Assembly: GCF_023065955.2 (NCBI RefSeq)
Contig: NW_026622808.1
Span: 46,140,475 to 46,204,474, forward strand
Reading direction: 5' to 3'
DNA length: 64,000 bases
From: Ursus arctos
Lineage: Eukaryota > Chordata > Mammalia > Carnivora > Ursidae
Shown here: positions 1 to 10,027 of the stretch, one piece after another
How the letters are laid out: every line of letters starts with the position of its first letter
Position numbering within the stretch: the first letter of the stretch is position 1
Position numbers and translations under genes: made by a program
The notes under the pieces: model-generated
The model's database searches: none
What the model was told of the DNA's origin: nothing
The model's input: only the letters and a program-made list of their open reading frames with translations

Positions 1-71
1 ATTATCCTGTATGTTAACTAACTGGAATTTAAATAAAAACTTTCAAAAATTAAAAAAATAAAATAAAATAT
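1..71 (+). mobile_element. L1 3' end (carnivore type), truncated by window edge
   Basis: The sequence matches the usual carnivore L1 terminus, with TGTTAACTAACTGG followed by a TTTAAATAAA-type end and an A-rich tail. Only the last few tens of bases are in the window. The element continues to the left of base 1. Confidence 0.75.
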
Positions 72-425
72 ACCTCATTTGAAGAGAAAAAAATGGATGC
101 TTTTTATTTATTTTTCTGGTTTAATTTCCCTGACTAAAACCTCAAGCTTAATGTTAAATTAAAGTGGCATAAATGGACATTCTTGTCTTGTTCCTGATCT
201 TAGGGGAACAGCTTTCAGTCTTGCCTTTAAGTATAATGTTAGCTATGGGTATGTTGTAAATGTCCTTAATCACATTGAGAAAATTTCCTTCTTTCCTTGT
301 TCATTAAGTGGTTTTTCCAAAAAGGAGTTTTGGGTTTTGTCAAATGCTTTTTCTGCATTTATTGAAATAATTATATGGGGTTTTTTGTTTGTTTTTGTTT
401 TTGGTTTTTTTGCCCTTGGTTCTAT

Positions 426-687
426 TTTTTTTTTTTTACTTTTTTTTATTATATTATGTTAGTCACCATACAGTACATCCCTGCTTTTTGATGTAAAGTT
501 CCATGATTCATTACTTGCGTATAATACCCAGTGCACCATGCAATACGTGCCCTCCTTAATACCCATCACCAGCCTATCCCATTCCCCTACCCCCTCCCCT
601 CTGAAGCCCTCAGTTTGTTTCCCAGAGTCCATAGTCTCTCATGGTTCATTCCCCCTTCTCTTTACCCCCCCTTTCTTCTTCCCTTTC
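426..687 (-). mobile_element. Young L1 3' end, 5'-truncated, with TSD
   Basis: This is the antisense of the carnivore L1 3' UTR, with T-rich start and the GTCACCATACAGTACATCC and CTGAAGCCCTCAG landmarks. It is flanked by a perfect 16-bp duplication, TTGCCCTTGGTTCTAT, at 410-425 and 688-703. The element was severely 5' truncated on insertion. Two overlapping 65-codon frames across it are not genes. Confidence 0.93.
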
Positions 688-990
688 TTGCCCTTGGTTC
701 TATTGATACAGTATATAACATTAATTGATTTTTAATTATTAAGCTAAATTTATGTTCCTAGGATAAATCCCATTTTGTCATGGTGTATACTTTTTTTTTT
801 AAATTACTGGATTCAGTTTGCTAGTATTTTGTTGAATATTTTGTGTCTCTATTCATAAGAGATATTGGCTGTAGTTTTCTTGTGAAATCTTTGTCCGATT
901 TTGCTATCAACGTAATACTGGCCTCACAGACTAAGTTGAGAAATGTTCCCTTCTATTCTTTGAGAGACTTTGTGAAGAATTGGTATTAAG

Positions 991-1191
991 CTTTTTTTTT
1001 TAAAGATTTTTTATTTATTTGAGAGAGAGAGAGCAAGAGCATAAGCGGGGGGAGGGTCAGAGGGAGAGGGAGAAGCAGACTCTCACCTGAGCAGGATGCC
1101 CGACACGGGGCTCAACGCTCAATCCCAGAACCCTAGGATCATGAACCAAGCCAAAGGCAGATGCTTAAATGACTGAGCCACTCAGGAGCCC
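991..1191 (-). mobile_element. SINEC (tRNA-Lys-derived carnivore SINE)
   Basis: A T-rich tail complement is followed by GAGAGAGAG-rich and AAGCAGACTC segments and ends in a diverged GAGCCACTCAGGAGCCC head. TGGTATTAAG flanks it at 981-990 and 1192-1201. The head and body are more diverged than in the neighbouring SINE at 1329, so this is an older copy. Confidence 0.95.
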
Positions 1192-1328
1192 TGGTATTAA
1201 GTCTTTAAAATTTTGCTAGAATTAATCACTGAAGCCATCTTGTTCTGGGCTTTTCTTTGTGGAAATTATTATACTTACTAATTCAATCTCTCGTTATAGG
1301 TTTCTAATCAGATTTCCTATTTCTTCTT

Positions 1329-1531
1329 CTTCTTTTTTTTTTTAAGATTTTATTTATTTATTCGACAGAGACAGAGACAGCCAGCGAGAGAGGGAACACA
1401 AGCAGGGGGAGTGGGAGAGGAAGAAGCAGGCTCATAGCGGAGGAGCCTGATGTGGGGCTCGATCCCATAACGCCGGGATCATGCCCTGAGCCGAAGGCAG
1501 ACGCTTAACTGCTGTGCCACCCAGGCGCCCC
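1329..1531 (-). mobile_element. SINEC, young subfamily
   Basis: The body is intact in antisense orientation, with the CCATAACGCCGGGATCA motif and a GCCACCCAGGCGCCCC head. The 14-bp TSD TCCTATTTCTTCTT lies at 1315-1328 and 1532-1545. It is inserted in the old L1 ORF2. Confidence 0.97.
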
Positions 1532-1781
1532 TCCTATTTCTTCTTGAGTCGGTTTTGATACATTGTATTTTTCTAGGAATTTGTCCATTCCATCTGGGTT
1601 ATCTAATTCTTTGGGATATAGTTTTTCATAATATTCTTTTGTAATCATTTTTATTTCTGTAATTATTTCTGTACCCCTCTTTTATTCTTTTTTTCAGTTG
1701 ATGTTCTCTATCACTCTCATTTTTCTTGGTCAGACTTGCTAAAGGCTTACCAATTTTGTTATGTTTTTCTAAGAAACTTGG

Positions 1782-2127
1782 GCCTGTGCAAAGATCCCCT
1801 GGCATGCCAGTGTTTTCAGCAGGACTCTCTTTGTCTCTTTCTCTGATCTTCTGTTAAACTGTCGGCCTCTGTTGGTATCACACCCAGTTGTTTAGCTCCT
1901 CTAATTGTTGGCTTATTGCTCTATTTTTGTTGGCAATGTTCTGAAACATAAATTGCTTCACGGTCTGATATAAATAAATTCAGGCCCCTCTGCATATTTC
2001 TTTGGAGGAATATGTGTCCCAAATGAGTTTTCAGCATCATCTCAGCATCTTTGGATTGCAGCAAAACCTAATCCTAACACACCATACTCGACCCTTGATT
2101 TAGTGATTCATGGTCACCCAAGTCCGC
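1782..2127. other. No recognised feature
   Basis: This is ordinary AT-leaning sequence with no frame, splice-bounded exon or repeat that I can name. It may include diverged repeat remnants. Confidence 0.5.
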
Positions 2128-2240
2128 CCTTTGTAGACAAGGAAATTGAGATGTAGAAAATGGAAATAACATGTCCAAGATCATGTCTACTACAAAGAGT
2201 GGGGTTCAGAGCCGTGTTTCTTAACTGCATGTCATTTTTT
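2128..2240 (-). repeat. MIR fragment
   Basis: The order ACAAGGAAATTGAGATG, then ACATGTCCAAGATCATG, then GGGGTTCAGAGCC matches the reverse complement of the MIR core. Confidence 0.65.
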
Positions 2241-2334
2241 CCTTCATCACTTCATGTGAATTCAAGAAAGGCACATACACTTTACTGTTTTCTTAAGCCA
2301 AATCTGAGCAAAAGTTAAATATTTATGGTAGCTT

Positions 2335-2845
2335 GGCTACAAAAATGGCAGTAGGTCTTCACTTCTCCCTGACTTAGTGCCCTCTGCAATGTGTCCATTT
2401 CCTTTTTTGCTTGAATGTGAGCTGGCATTGCAATTTTCTTTGGCCGATAAAATGTGGTGGAAGTGAGGTTGTTCCAGATCCCAGGCTAGGCCTCAATAAG
2501 CCTCATGGCTTCAGCTTTCTCTTAAAACCCTGAAACATGGGAACAAGTCTAGCATAGACTGTTGGAAGATAAAAGATGTGGTCCGCTCAACGCATTACCC
2601 CAAGGCAAAAAAGTAGACAACCACCCGAGATATAAGGAAGACCATTCCAGACCAGCCAGCCTCAGTCCACTTGCTAGCTGGTCACAAACACATGAACAAG
2701 CTAGTCAACATCAGCCAAACCTAGCTCAGATCAGCAGAACTGCCCAGTTAACTCATAGACCATTGAACAGTGATAATAAGTGATTATTGTTCAAGCCTCT
2801 CAGTTTTGAGGACTTTGTTACAATAGCTCATTGATAGAGCTGCCA
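2335..2845 (+). mobile_element. MLT1-like (MaLR) LTR
   Basis: The stretch shows the features of an MLT1 LTR: TTGGCCGATAAAATG early, ACCAGCCAGCCTC in the middle, and a tail with AGTGATAATAAGTGATTATTG followed by TTTGTTACAATAGCTCATTGA. A 73-codon frame at 2562-2783 lies wholly inside the LTR and is not considered a gene. The exact subfamily is not assigned. Confidence 0.7.
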
Positions 2846-2991
2846 AAAAAGAACAACATCAAAATGTGTCATAAATATAAACAGTCTTGGGATTATATGA
2901 AATTTTGAAATATCTTTACTTCTGACCTTATCTAAATGGGATACGCATAAACTAGAGGTATGCGAGATACTTTAAAAATAACATGAAGATT

Positions 2992-3201
2992 GGGGCGCCT
3001 GGGTAGCGCAGTCGTTAAGCGTCTGCCTTTGGCTCAGGGCATGATCCCGGCGTTCTGGGATCGAGCCCCACATCAGGCTCCTCCACTGGGAGCCTGCTTC
3101 TTCCTCTCCCACTCTCCCTGCTTGTGTTCCCTCTCTCACTGGCTGTCTCTCTGTCAAATAAATAAATAAAATCTTTAAAAAAATAAAATAAAATAAAAAA
3201 T
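2992..3201 (+). mobile_element. SINEC, full length
   Basis: It begins GGGGCGCCTGGGTAGCGC and ends in an AAATAAATAAA and A-rich tail. The TSD AAAAATAACATGAAGA lies at 2974-2989 and 3202-3217. Minus-strand frames here are SINE-derived. Confidence 0.97.
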
Positions 3202-3217
3202 AAAAATAACATGAAGA

Positions 3218-4606
3218 AATCTTTAAAATTTTAATAAATGTCTATTTAGATTAATAGAAAACACGGGTTTTCTATGAACAATAGTCATATAAAGCTTTTG
3301 TCTTAAATAAAATTTTAAAGCAAAAAAGTATCCCAATTTAAAGATAACATGTAAACAATGGTACAAGTGGTAGGCAGAAATAGTAAAACATGTGAAGCAG
3401 GGAAATAAAAGTAATGTCTGAGGTTTGGGAAACACTGTAGCCAGGCAAGTGACCTGAACTTGGCTGTGGTATATAACGTTTAATCAAGTGCTTTACCTGA
3501 GCACTTGGCAATCCTTAAAGAACACTGGCCTTAAGGAATTTATGTTCTGAGTGTGGGATGAGCATGAGGCATATTGATGGGATAAAGAAAACAGTTTTGT
3601 CTGATAATCCAGTTTTGTAGACCTAGGTCTATATCTGTATGGGACGAGTATGTATACAGACACGCATTACTTAGTGTTTACACAGGGTTTTATCTGAGGA
3701 TCTCATTACCCTTCACAGGCTTTAATTAAGCCCCACAATACCCCTGATGAAACAGCTATTATTTTAGATGGGTAAATTGAGACACTCTTAATCAAGGCTC
3801 CTCAAACTGATGAAACAATCTGCCTACAGACAAGCAGGAAATGATTATCTAAGCTGTGAATAGAAGCTGCTAGTCTTTCTCTTAGGTTCCAACTCTTCCA
3901 CTTTACTGCAGAGCCTGAGGGAGGAGAAAATTACCTCTTTTTTAACCATTTCTTAGAGTAGTGTAAGATCTCTCTCCCTGGGCCTTACTTACGTTAGAGT
4001 AGGGAGAAACAGCTCGCTTGCCTTTTTTGTCTGTTTGTTTTTTGGTAAGACGTTGAGTTCCTTACTCCTTCCCTTGGAGGGTATCCCAAACAAAGGCTTT
4101 TTTCAGAAGCATTCTGGAATGATTTACCTATTATTTAAGATAGACACCAAGACTCTCTGCTTTTAGGGAGCATTTTAATCCCTTATCATACAACGCTTTG
4201 TCAGTGTAAACAAGCTTGAAGCTGCCCGTGTTCCCTACCAGAAGTAATGATCCAGGGCCGAGCATTATCTTTGTCTCAGTTAGATTTCCTGGAACCATGA
4301 GTTCAAATCCTGCCAGGTCAGCTTAGGCCTTTAACCTTTCGAATTAGATAAATGGAGCAGAAGACAATTTACCATGTTGTACTGTTTGGCTAAGACTTTG
4401 GAAAACAAGAGTCTAACTTAAAGTTCTTGGGATGTTGGTTCTTTAAAAGAACTTGTTGACTTTACCTTGGACCATTAGATCAAAGTTAAATGCTGCTAGG
4501 TAGGCACCTCTTTAAAAGGACTAATAATATTTTCTTTTGGAAAGTTTTGCCAGATTTTTTTGATAGAAACTATACTTCAGGTTGTCTTGGATATCACATT
4601 ATTTCT
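3218..4606. other. Mostly unassigned sequence, one probable MIR
   Basis: About 1.4 kb without a confident coding frame. A probable minus-strand MIR lies at about 3690-3800, with a CACAATACCCCTGATGAAAC segment followed by GGGTAAATTGAGAC. The stretch 4140-4370 contains a box-B-like GTTCAAATCC and is treated separately as a finding. A 70-codon minus-strand frame at 3223-3435 has no recognisable homology. Confidence 0.5.
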
Positions 4607-4898
4607 CTTGTGTTGTTTATCTTTTTCTATAATATCTTTATTATATTATGTTAGTCACCATACAGTACATCCCTAGTTTTTGATGTAAAGTTCCATGATT
4701 CATTAGTTGCGCCCAGTGCACCATGCAATACATGCCCTCCTTACTACCCATCACCAGCCTATCCCATTCCCCCACCCCCCCTCCCCTCTGAAGCCCTCAG
4801 TTTGTTTCTCAGAGTCCATAGTCTCTCATGCTTCATTCCCCCTTCTGATTAACCCCCCTTTCTTTATCCCTTTCTTCTCCTACCGATCTTCCTAGTTC

Positions 4899-5822
4899 TT
4901 ATGTTCCATAGATGAGAGAAATCATATGATAATTGTCTTTCTCTGCTTGACTTATTTCACTTAGCATAATCTCCTCCAGTCCTGTCCATGTTGCTGTAAA
5001 TGTTGAGAAATCATTCTTTTTGATAGCTGAGTAATATTTCATTGTATATATGGACCACATCTTCTTAATCCAGTCATCTGTTGAAGGGTATCTCAGCTCC
5101 TTCCATGATTTAGCTATTGTGGACAATGCTTCTATGAACATTGGGGTGCATATGGCCCTTCTCTTCACTATGTCTGTATCTTTGGGGTAAATACCCAGTA
5201 GTGCGATGGCTGGATCATAGGGTAGCTCAATTTTTAACTTTTTAAGGGACCTCCACACTGTTTTCCAGAGTGGCTGTACCAACTTGCATTCCCACCAACA
5301 ATGTAGGAGGGATCCCCTTTCTCCACATCCTCTCCAACAATTGTTGTTTCTTGCCTTGTCAATTTTTGCCATTCTAACTGGTGTAAGGTGGTATCTTAGT
5401 GTGGTTTTGATTTGAATTTCCCTGAAGGCTAATGATTTTGAACATTTTTACATGTGTCTGTTAGCCATTTGTATGTCTTCATTGGAAAAGTGTCTGTTCA
5501 TATCTTCTGCCCATTTTATGATTTGTTTATTTGTTTCTTGTGTATTGAGTTTGAGAAGTTCTTTGTAGATCTTGGATACCAGTCTTTTATCTGTAGTGTC
5601 ATTTGCAAATATATTCTCCCATTCCGTGGGCTGCCTCTTAGTTTTTTTGACTGTTTCCTTGGCTGTGCAGAAGCTTTTTATCTTGATGAAGTCCCAGGAG
5701 TTCATTTTATCTTTTGTTTCTCTTGCCTTTGGAGATGTGTCACGAAAAAGGTTGCTTTGGCCGATGTCGTAGAGGTTGCTGCCTATGTTCTCCTCTAGGA
5801 TCTTGATGGATTCCTGTCTCAC
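4899..5822 (-). pseudogene. L1 ORF2 C-terminal remnant
   Basis: Two minus-strand frames, 5448-5822 (124 codons) and 4899-5372 (157 codons), lie in one continuous reading frame. They are separated by a single TAA at 5448-5450 where the family usually has a Lys codon, followed by open codons to 5372. The second part carries the conserved C-terminal zinc-knuckle region of L1 ORF2 (CWRGCGE...LLHCWWECK, with the Cys/His spacing visible) and PLWKTVWR. No endonuclease or RT domain is present here. It cannot make functional protein. Confidence 0.95.
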
Positions 5823-5927
5823 ATCGAAGTCTCATCCATTTGGAGTTTATCTTTGTGTATGGTGTGAGAGAGTGGTCAAGTTTCCAGAGACGTAAAGGAT
5901 CTATATTCTAGAAACTACAAGTCACTC

Positions 5928-6407
5928 TTGAGAGACATTGAAGAACACACAAAAAGATGGAAAAATATTCCATGCTCATGGATTGGAAGAATTAACATAG
6001 TTAAAATGTCCATGCTACCCAGAGCAATCTACACTTTCAATGCCATCCCGATCAAAATACCGAGGACATTTTTCAAAGAACTGGAACAAACAGCCCTTAA
6101 ATTTGTGTGGAACCAGAAAAGGCCACGAATCGCCAAGGAAGTGTTGAAAAGGAAAAACAAAGCTGGGGGCATCACAATGCCGGATTTCAAGTTGTACTAC
6201 AAAGCTGTGATCACAAAGACAGCATGGTACTGGCACAAAAACAGACACATAGACCAATGGAACAGAATAGAGAACCCAGAAATGGACCCTTGGCTCTTTG
6301 GGCAACTAATCTTTGACAAAGCAGAAAAAAAAACATCCAATGGAAAAAAGACAGTCTCTTCAATAAATGGTGCTGGGAAAATTGGACAGCTACATGCAAA
6401 AGAATGA
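5928..6407 (+). pseudogene. L1 ORF2 segment in the inverted 5' part
   Basis: This 159-codon frame encodes the ORF2 region between RT and the C-terminus, with the typical [23 protein letters not shown] and [16 protein letters not shown] motifs. Near 6325-6335 an A-run appears to shift the frame relative to the family, so the last residues before the stop are out of frame. Its real continuation lies on the opposite strand at 5889 and below. Confidence 0.93.
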
Positions 6408-6434
6408 AACTTGTGTTGTTTACCTTGAACTGTA

Positions 6435-6435
<1 letters not shown>

Positions 6436-6465
<30 letters not shown>

Positions 6466-6469
6466 CATT
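6436..6469. repeat. (CA)n microsatellite
   Basis: About 34 bases of nearly pure CA dinucleotides with one CG interruption, just beyond the L1 TSD. Confidence 0.97.
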
Positions 6470-6574
6470 TGAATTGTTCTTAAGATATATTATTTACTTT
6501 TGTCTTTTGCTAGATGCTCATACTGACCTGGAACCAGTGACTCACAAAGGTTCATAGAAAACAGTCACTAGGAG

Positions 6575-6775
6575 CCACTGCGAGTGTAGGAGGAAGACGG
6601 TCCTGTTTACGAGCTTTCATATCACTTTTGTTGGCTTTAGAAAAGTCTCTTAATTGATCTGTATTTTAGCTTCCCCACATAAACTGAGGATGATAATCAC
6701 TGCCCATTTCATAAGCTATTGTGAACAGAATGTATGTGAAAGTGGTTTTGCAAACCATGGAGAATTATGAAGCTA
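6575..6775 (+). repeat. MIR
   Basis: The MIR core order is visible: AAAGTCTCTTAATTGATCTG, then TAAACTGAGGATGATAATCA, then GCCCATTTCATAAGC, then ATGTATGTGAAAGTG. Confidence 0.8.
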
Positions 6776-7146
6776 TAACGGGTTAGTTATTTATGTAATG
6801 ATTCTTAGTATACTCATTACTTATATGTTAATGTATGCTGTCAAAGTCCATCTGAAAAGACCATGTGCTACTGCTAAATAATTCAAACTCTTCATGTAGT
6901 TTTTTATTCAGCATGTTACTTCGGTTGCAAGTGACAGAAACTTCAACTTACACTAAAAGGAAATTGATTGGCTTGTGGCAGGGCCAGATTCACATTATGT
7001 CAACAAGATATAATTGGGGTAATGGAATTATTATTAATTTTTCTATGTCTGTTAATAGCACTGTAGTTATGTTTCTAAAAATTCCTCTGTTGGAGATACA
7101 TAGAGTAATTATGGAGAAATGAAATGATGTCTAAGACATTTTCTCA
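6776..7146. repeat. Unassigned ancient repeat fragments
   Basis: GGTTGCAAGTGACAGAAAC at 6923 onward resembles the start of an abundant mammalian dispersed repeat, while 10130-10440 resembles its later part. This suggests Tigger1 may have landed within it. The family is not assigned. The 85-codon frame at 6865-7122 has no recognisable identity. Confidence 0.35.
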
Positions 7147-8467
7147 TGTTGTGTCTCTGTGTCACAATTTGGTAGTTTTCATAAACATTTCAAACATTTC
7201 ATTACTATATTTGTTATGGTTATCTATGGTCAGGAATCTGTGATGTTACTATTATAATTGTTTGGGGTACCACAAACTGTGCCCATATAAGATGGTTAAC
7301 TTAATCTACAAACGTTGTATGTGTTCTGACTGCACCACCGACCAGCCATTGCCCTCTCTCTCTCCCCTCAGGCCTCTTTATTCTGTAAGATACACAAAAT
7401 ATTGAAATTAGGCTGATTAATAACCCTACAATGGCCTCTAAGTGTTCAAGTGAGAGGAAGAGTCACATGTCTCTCACTTTGAATGGAAAGCTAAAATTAA
7501 TTAAGCTTAGTGAGAAAGGCATCTCAAAAGCTGAGATAGGCAGAAAGGTAGGCCTCTTGCACCAACCAGCCAAGTTGTGAATGCAAGGAAATGTTCTTGA
7601 AAGAAATTAAAAGTGCTACTCCAATGAACACATGAATAATAAGAAAGTGAAGCAGCCTTATTACAAATATGGAGCGAGGGTTAGTGGTCTGGATAGAAGA
7701 TTAAACCAGCTACAACATTCCCTTAAGCCAGAGCCTATACAGAACAAGGCACTAACTGTCTTCAATTCTCTGAAGGCTGAGAGAGGTAAGGAAGCTGCAG
7801 AAGAAAAGTCTGAAGCTAGCAGAGGTGGTTCATGAGGTTTCAAGAAAATAACATACAAGTGCAAGGTGAAGCAGCAAGTGTTGATACAGAAGCTGCAGCA
7901 AGCTATCCAGAAGATCTAGATAAAAGAATTTGTGCAGGTGGGTACACACAACAACAGATTTTCAATGTATATGAAACAGTCTTCTATCGGAAGTAGGTGC
8001 CATCTAGGACTTTCATAGCTCGAGAGGAGAAGTCGATGTCTGGCTTCAAAGTGTCAAAGGACAGGCTGACTCTCTTGCTAGGGGCTAATGCATCTAGTGA
8101 CTTGAAGTTGAAGCCAATGTTCATTTACCATTCCAAAAATCCTAGGGCTCTGAGGAATTATGCTAAATCTACTCTGCCTGTGTTCTATAAATGAAACAAC
8201 AAAGCCTGGATGAGAGCACATCTATTTACAAAATGGTTTACTGAACAGTATAAGCCCATTGTTGAAACCTATTGCTCAGAAAAAAAGATTTCTTTCAAAA
8301 TGTTAGGGTTGATTGACAATGCATCCAGTCATCCAAGAGCTCTGATGGAGATGGTCAATGAGATTAATGTTGTTTTCATGCCTGCTATCACAACATCCAT
8401 TCCGCAGCCCATGAATCAAGGAGTAATTTCAAGTTTCAAACCTTATTATTTAAGAAATACATTCTGC

Positions 8468-8663
8468 GAAACAAACTGAGGGCTTCAGAGGGGAAGGGGA
8501 TGGGGGAATGGGATAGGCTGGTGATGGGTAGTAAGGAGGGCACGTATTGCATGGTGCACTGGGTGTTATATGCAACTAATGAATCATCGAACTTTACATC
8601 AGAAACCAGGGATGTACTGTATGGTGACTAACATAATATAATAAAAAAAAAATTACAAAAAAA
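8468..8663 (+). mobile_element. L1 3' end inserted in Tigger1
   Basis: It starts with the L1 3' UTR segment ACTGAGGGCTTCAGAGGG and ends in an A-rich tail. The TSD of AAGAAATACATTCTGC (8452-8467) and AAGAAATACAGTCTGC (8664-8679) differs at one base and restores the transposase reading when removed. Confidence 0.95.
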
Positions 8664-9029
8664 AAGAAATACAGTCTGCAAAGCTATCTATCATAGATAG
8701 TGATTCCTCTGATGGATCTGGGTGAAGTAAATTGAAAACCTTCTGGAAAGGATTTACCATTCAAGAAGCCATTAAGAACTCTTGTGATTCATGGAAAGAG
8801 GTCAAATATCACCATGAACAGGAGCTTGGAAGAAGCTGAGTCCAATCCTCGTGAAGGACTTTGAGGGGCTCAAGACTTCAGTGAAGGAAGTAACTGCAGA
8901 TGAGGTGGAAACAGCAAGAGAACTAGAATTAGAAGTGGAGCCTGAAGATGGAAGTGAACTGCTACAATCTTATGATAAAACTTGAATGAATAAAGACTTG
9001 CTTCTCATGGATGAGCAAAGTGGTTTCTT

Positions 9030-9234
9030 TTTTTTTTTTTTTAAAGATTTTATTTATTTATTTGACAGAGATAGAGACAGCCAGTGAGAGAGGGAACACA
9101 AGCAGGGGGAGTGGGAGAGGAAGAATCAGGCTCATAGCGGAGGAGCCTGATGTGGGGCTCGATCCCATAACGCCGGGATCACGCCCTGAGCCGAAGGCAG
9201 ACGCTTAGCCGCTGTGCCACCCAGGCGCCCCAAG
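9030..9234 (-). mobile_element. SINEC, young subfamily, in Tigger1
   Basis: Full-length antisense copy with the CCATAACGCCGGGATCACG motif and a GCCACCCAGGCGCCCC head. AAAGTGGTTTCTT flanks it at 9017-9029 and 9235-9247. Confidence 0.97.
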
Positions 9235-9558
9235 AAAGTGGTTTCTTGAGATGGAATCTGCTCCTGGTGAAGATACTATGAAAACTGCTGACATGACAAC
9301 TAAGGATTTAGAATACGAAATCTACTTAGCTGACAGAGCAGCAGCAGAATTTGAAAGGATTGACTCCAGTTTTGAAAAAAGCCCTGTTGTGGGTAAAATG
9401 CTGTTGCATGCTACAGAGAAATTATTTGTGAGAGTCCATTGGTGTGGCAAAATTCACTGTTGTCTTGTTTTAAGAAATTGCCACAGCCACCCCAGCTTTC
9501 AGGAACCACCACCCCAATCAGTCAGCAGCCATCAACATGGAGGCAAAAGATTAACAGC

Positions 9559-9771
9559 TGGGGCACCTGGGTGTCTCAGCCGTTAAGCGTCTGCCTTCCG
9601 CTCAGGTCATGATCCCAGGGCCCTGGGGTTGAGCCCCACATCAGGCTCCCTGCTCTGTGGGAAGCCTGCTTCTCCGTCTCACACTCCCCTTGCTTGTTGT
9701 GTTCCCTCTCTCACTGTCTCTCTCTGTCAAATAAATAAATAAAATCTAAAAAAAAAAACAAAAAATAAAAA
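9559..9771 (+). mobile_element. SINEC, older subfamily, in Tigger1 3' coding end
   Basis: Sense copy beginning GGGGCACCTGGGTGTCTC and ending in AATAAATAAATAAAATC plus A-rich tail. Its body has the CATGATCCCAGGGCCCTGGG variant, unlike the copy at 9030. Tigger1 sequence resumes at CTCACTGAAAGCTCAG. Confidence 0.95.
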
Positions 9772-10027
9772 AACTCACTGAAAGCTCAGATGATGGTTAG
9801 CAATTTCTAGTAATAAAGATATTTTATGTACATTGGGGTTTTTTTCTAGACATAATGCTATTACACACTTAATAGACTATAGCACGGTGTAAACATAACT
9901 GTTAATATGTGCTGGGAAACCAAAAAGTTCATTTGACTCACTTTATTGCAACATTCACTTTATCTTGGTATGTGCTTTATTGTCATGGTCTGAAAATGAA
10001 CCCATGATATCTCTGAGGTGTGCCTAT

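Larger units (their letters stand above)
72..1781 (-). mobile_element. Old L1 ORF2 fragment, antisense, with three insertions
   Basis: Read on the minus strand, the segments 72-409, 704-990, 1202-1328 and 1546-1781 encode fragments of L1 ORF2 reverse transcriptase. The complement around 320-380 gives an ISINAEKAFD-like stretch, which corresponds to the first catalytic Asp region of L1 RT. The complement near 1740 gives PLASLTKK, a segment upstream of it in ORF2. The frame is broken by stops and indels. It is split by a younger L1 (426-687) and two SINEs (991-1191, 1329-1531), so it is the oldest layer here. It lacks any 3' end of its own. Confidence 0.85.
4624..6409 (-). mobile_element. L1 with 5' inversion (twin priming), full TSD
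   Basis: The 3' part (4624-5889) lies antisense and contains the L1 3' UTR and the C-terminal ORF2 segment. The 5' part (5890-6409) lies in sense orientation and contains the preceding ORF2 segment. Both parts join at the same ORF2 position and share about 8 bases (GAAACTTG) at their breakpoints. The 17-bp TSD, CTTGTGTTGTTTATCTT at 4607-4623 and CTTGTGTTGTTTACCTT at 6410-6426, differs at one base. This is a single insertion event, not two elements. It is relatively young, since long ORF2 frames survive. Confidence 0.95.
7431..9560 (+). pseudogene. Tigger1 transposase pseudogene
   Basis: The N-terminal DNA-binding part is open from ATG 7431 for about 47 codons (MASKCSSERKSH...ISKAEIGRKVGLL) until a TGA. 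The DDE catalytic region survives at 7997-8479. It contains [18 protein letters not shown] and LIDNAS, but is split by a TGA at 8192-8194 where the family has Trp. The third catalytic Asp of the pogo-type triad appears changed: PMNQGV is seen instead of PMDQGV. The C-terminal acidic part continues at 9251-9560 after the SINE. Multiple stops and indels make it dead. Confidence 0.9.
7147..10027 (+). mobile_element. Tigger1 (pogo-like DNA transposon), decayed, with three insertions
   Basis: The order of landmarks matches Tigger1: a GC-richer leader with TGTGTTCTGACTGCACCACC, the transposase start ATGGCCTCTAAGTGTTC at 7431, the transposase body, then a 3' end with TAGACATAATGCTATTACAC and a terminal inverted repeat that closes as GAGGTGTGCCTA near 10026. 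I could not find the matching 5' terminal repeat, so the left end appears truncated or eroded. It is interrupted by an L1 (8468-8663) and two SINEs (9030-9234, 9559-9771). Removing those leaves about 2.25 kb. Confidence 0.93.

Noticed and set aside
2562..2783. 73-codon plus-strand ORF
   Set aside because: It lies wholly inside an MLT1-like LTR and its apparent peptide follows the LTR sequence.
2992..3201. Possible functional tRNA gene
   Set aside because: The box A/B-like head belongs to a tRNA-derived SINE with a TSD and A-tail. It does not fold as an intact tRNA by inspection.
6197..6468. Two minus-strand ORFs starting MCACVCVCV or MCVRVCVC
   Set aside because: They start in the CA microsatellite and run antisense to L1 ORF2 sequence.
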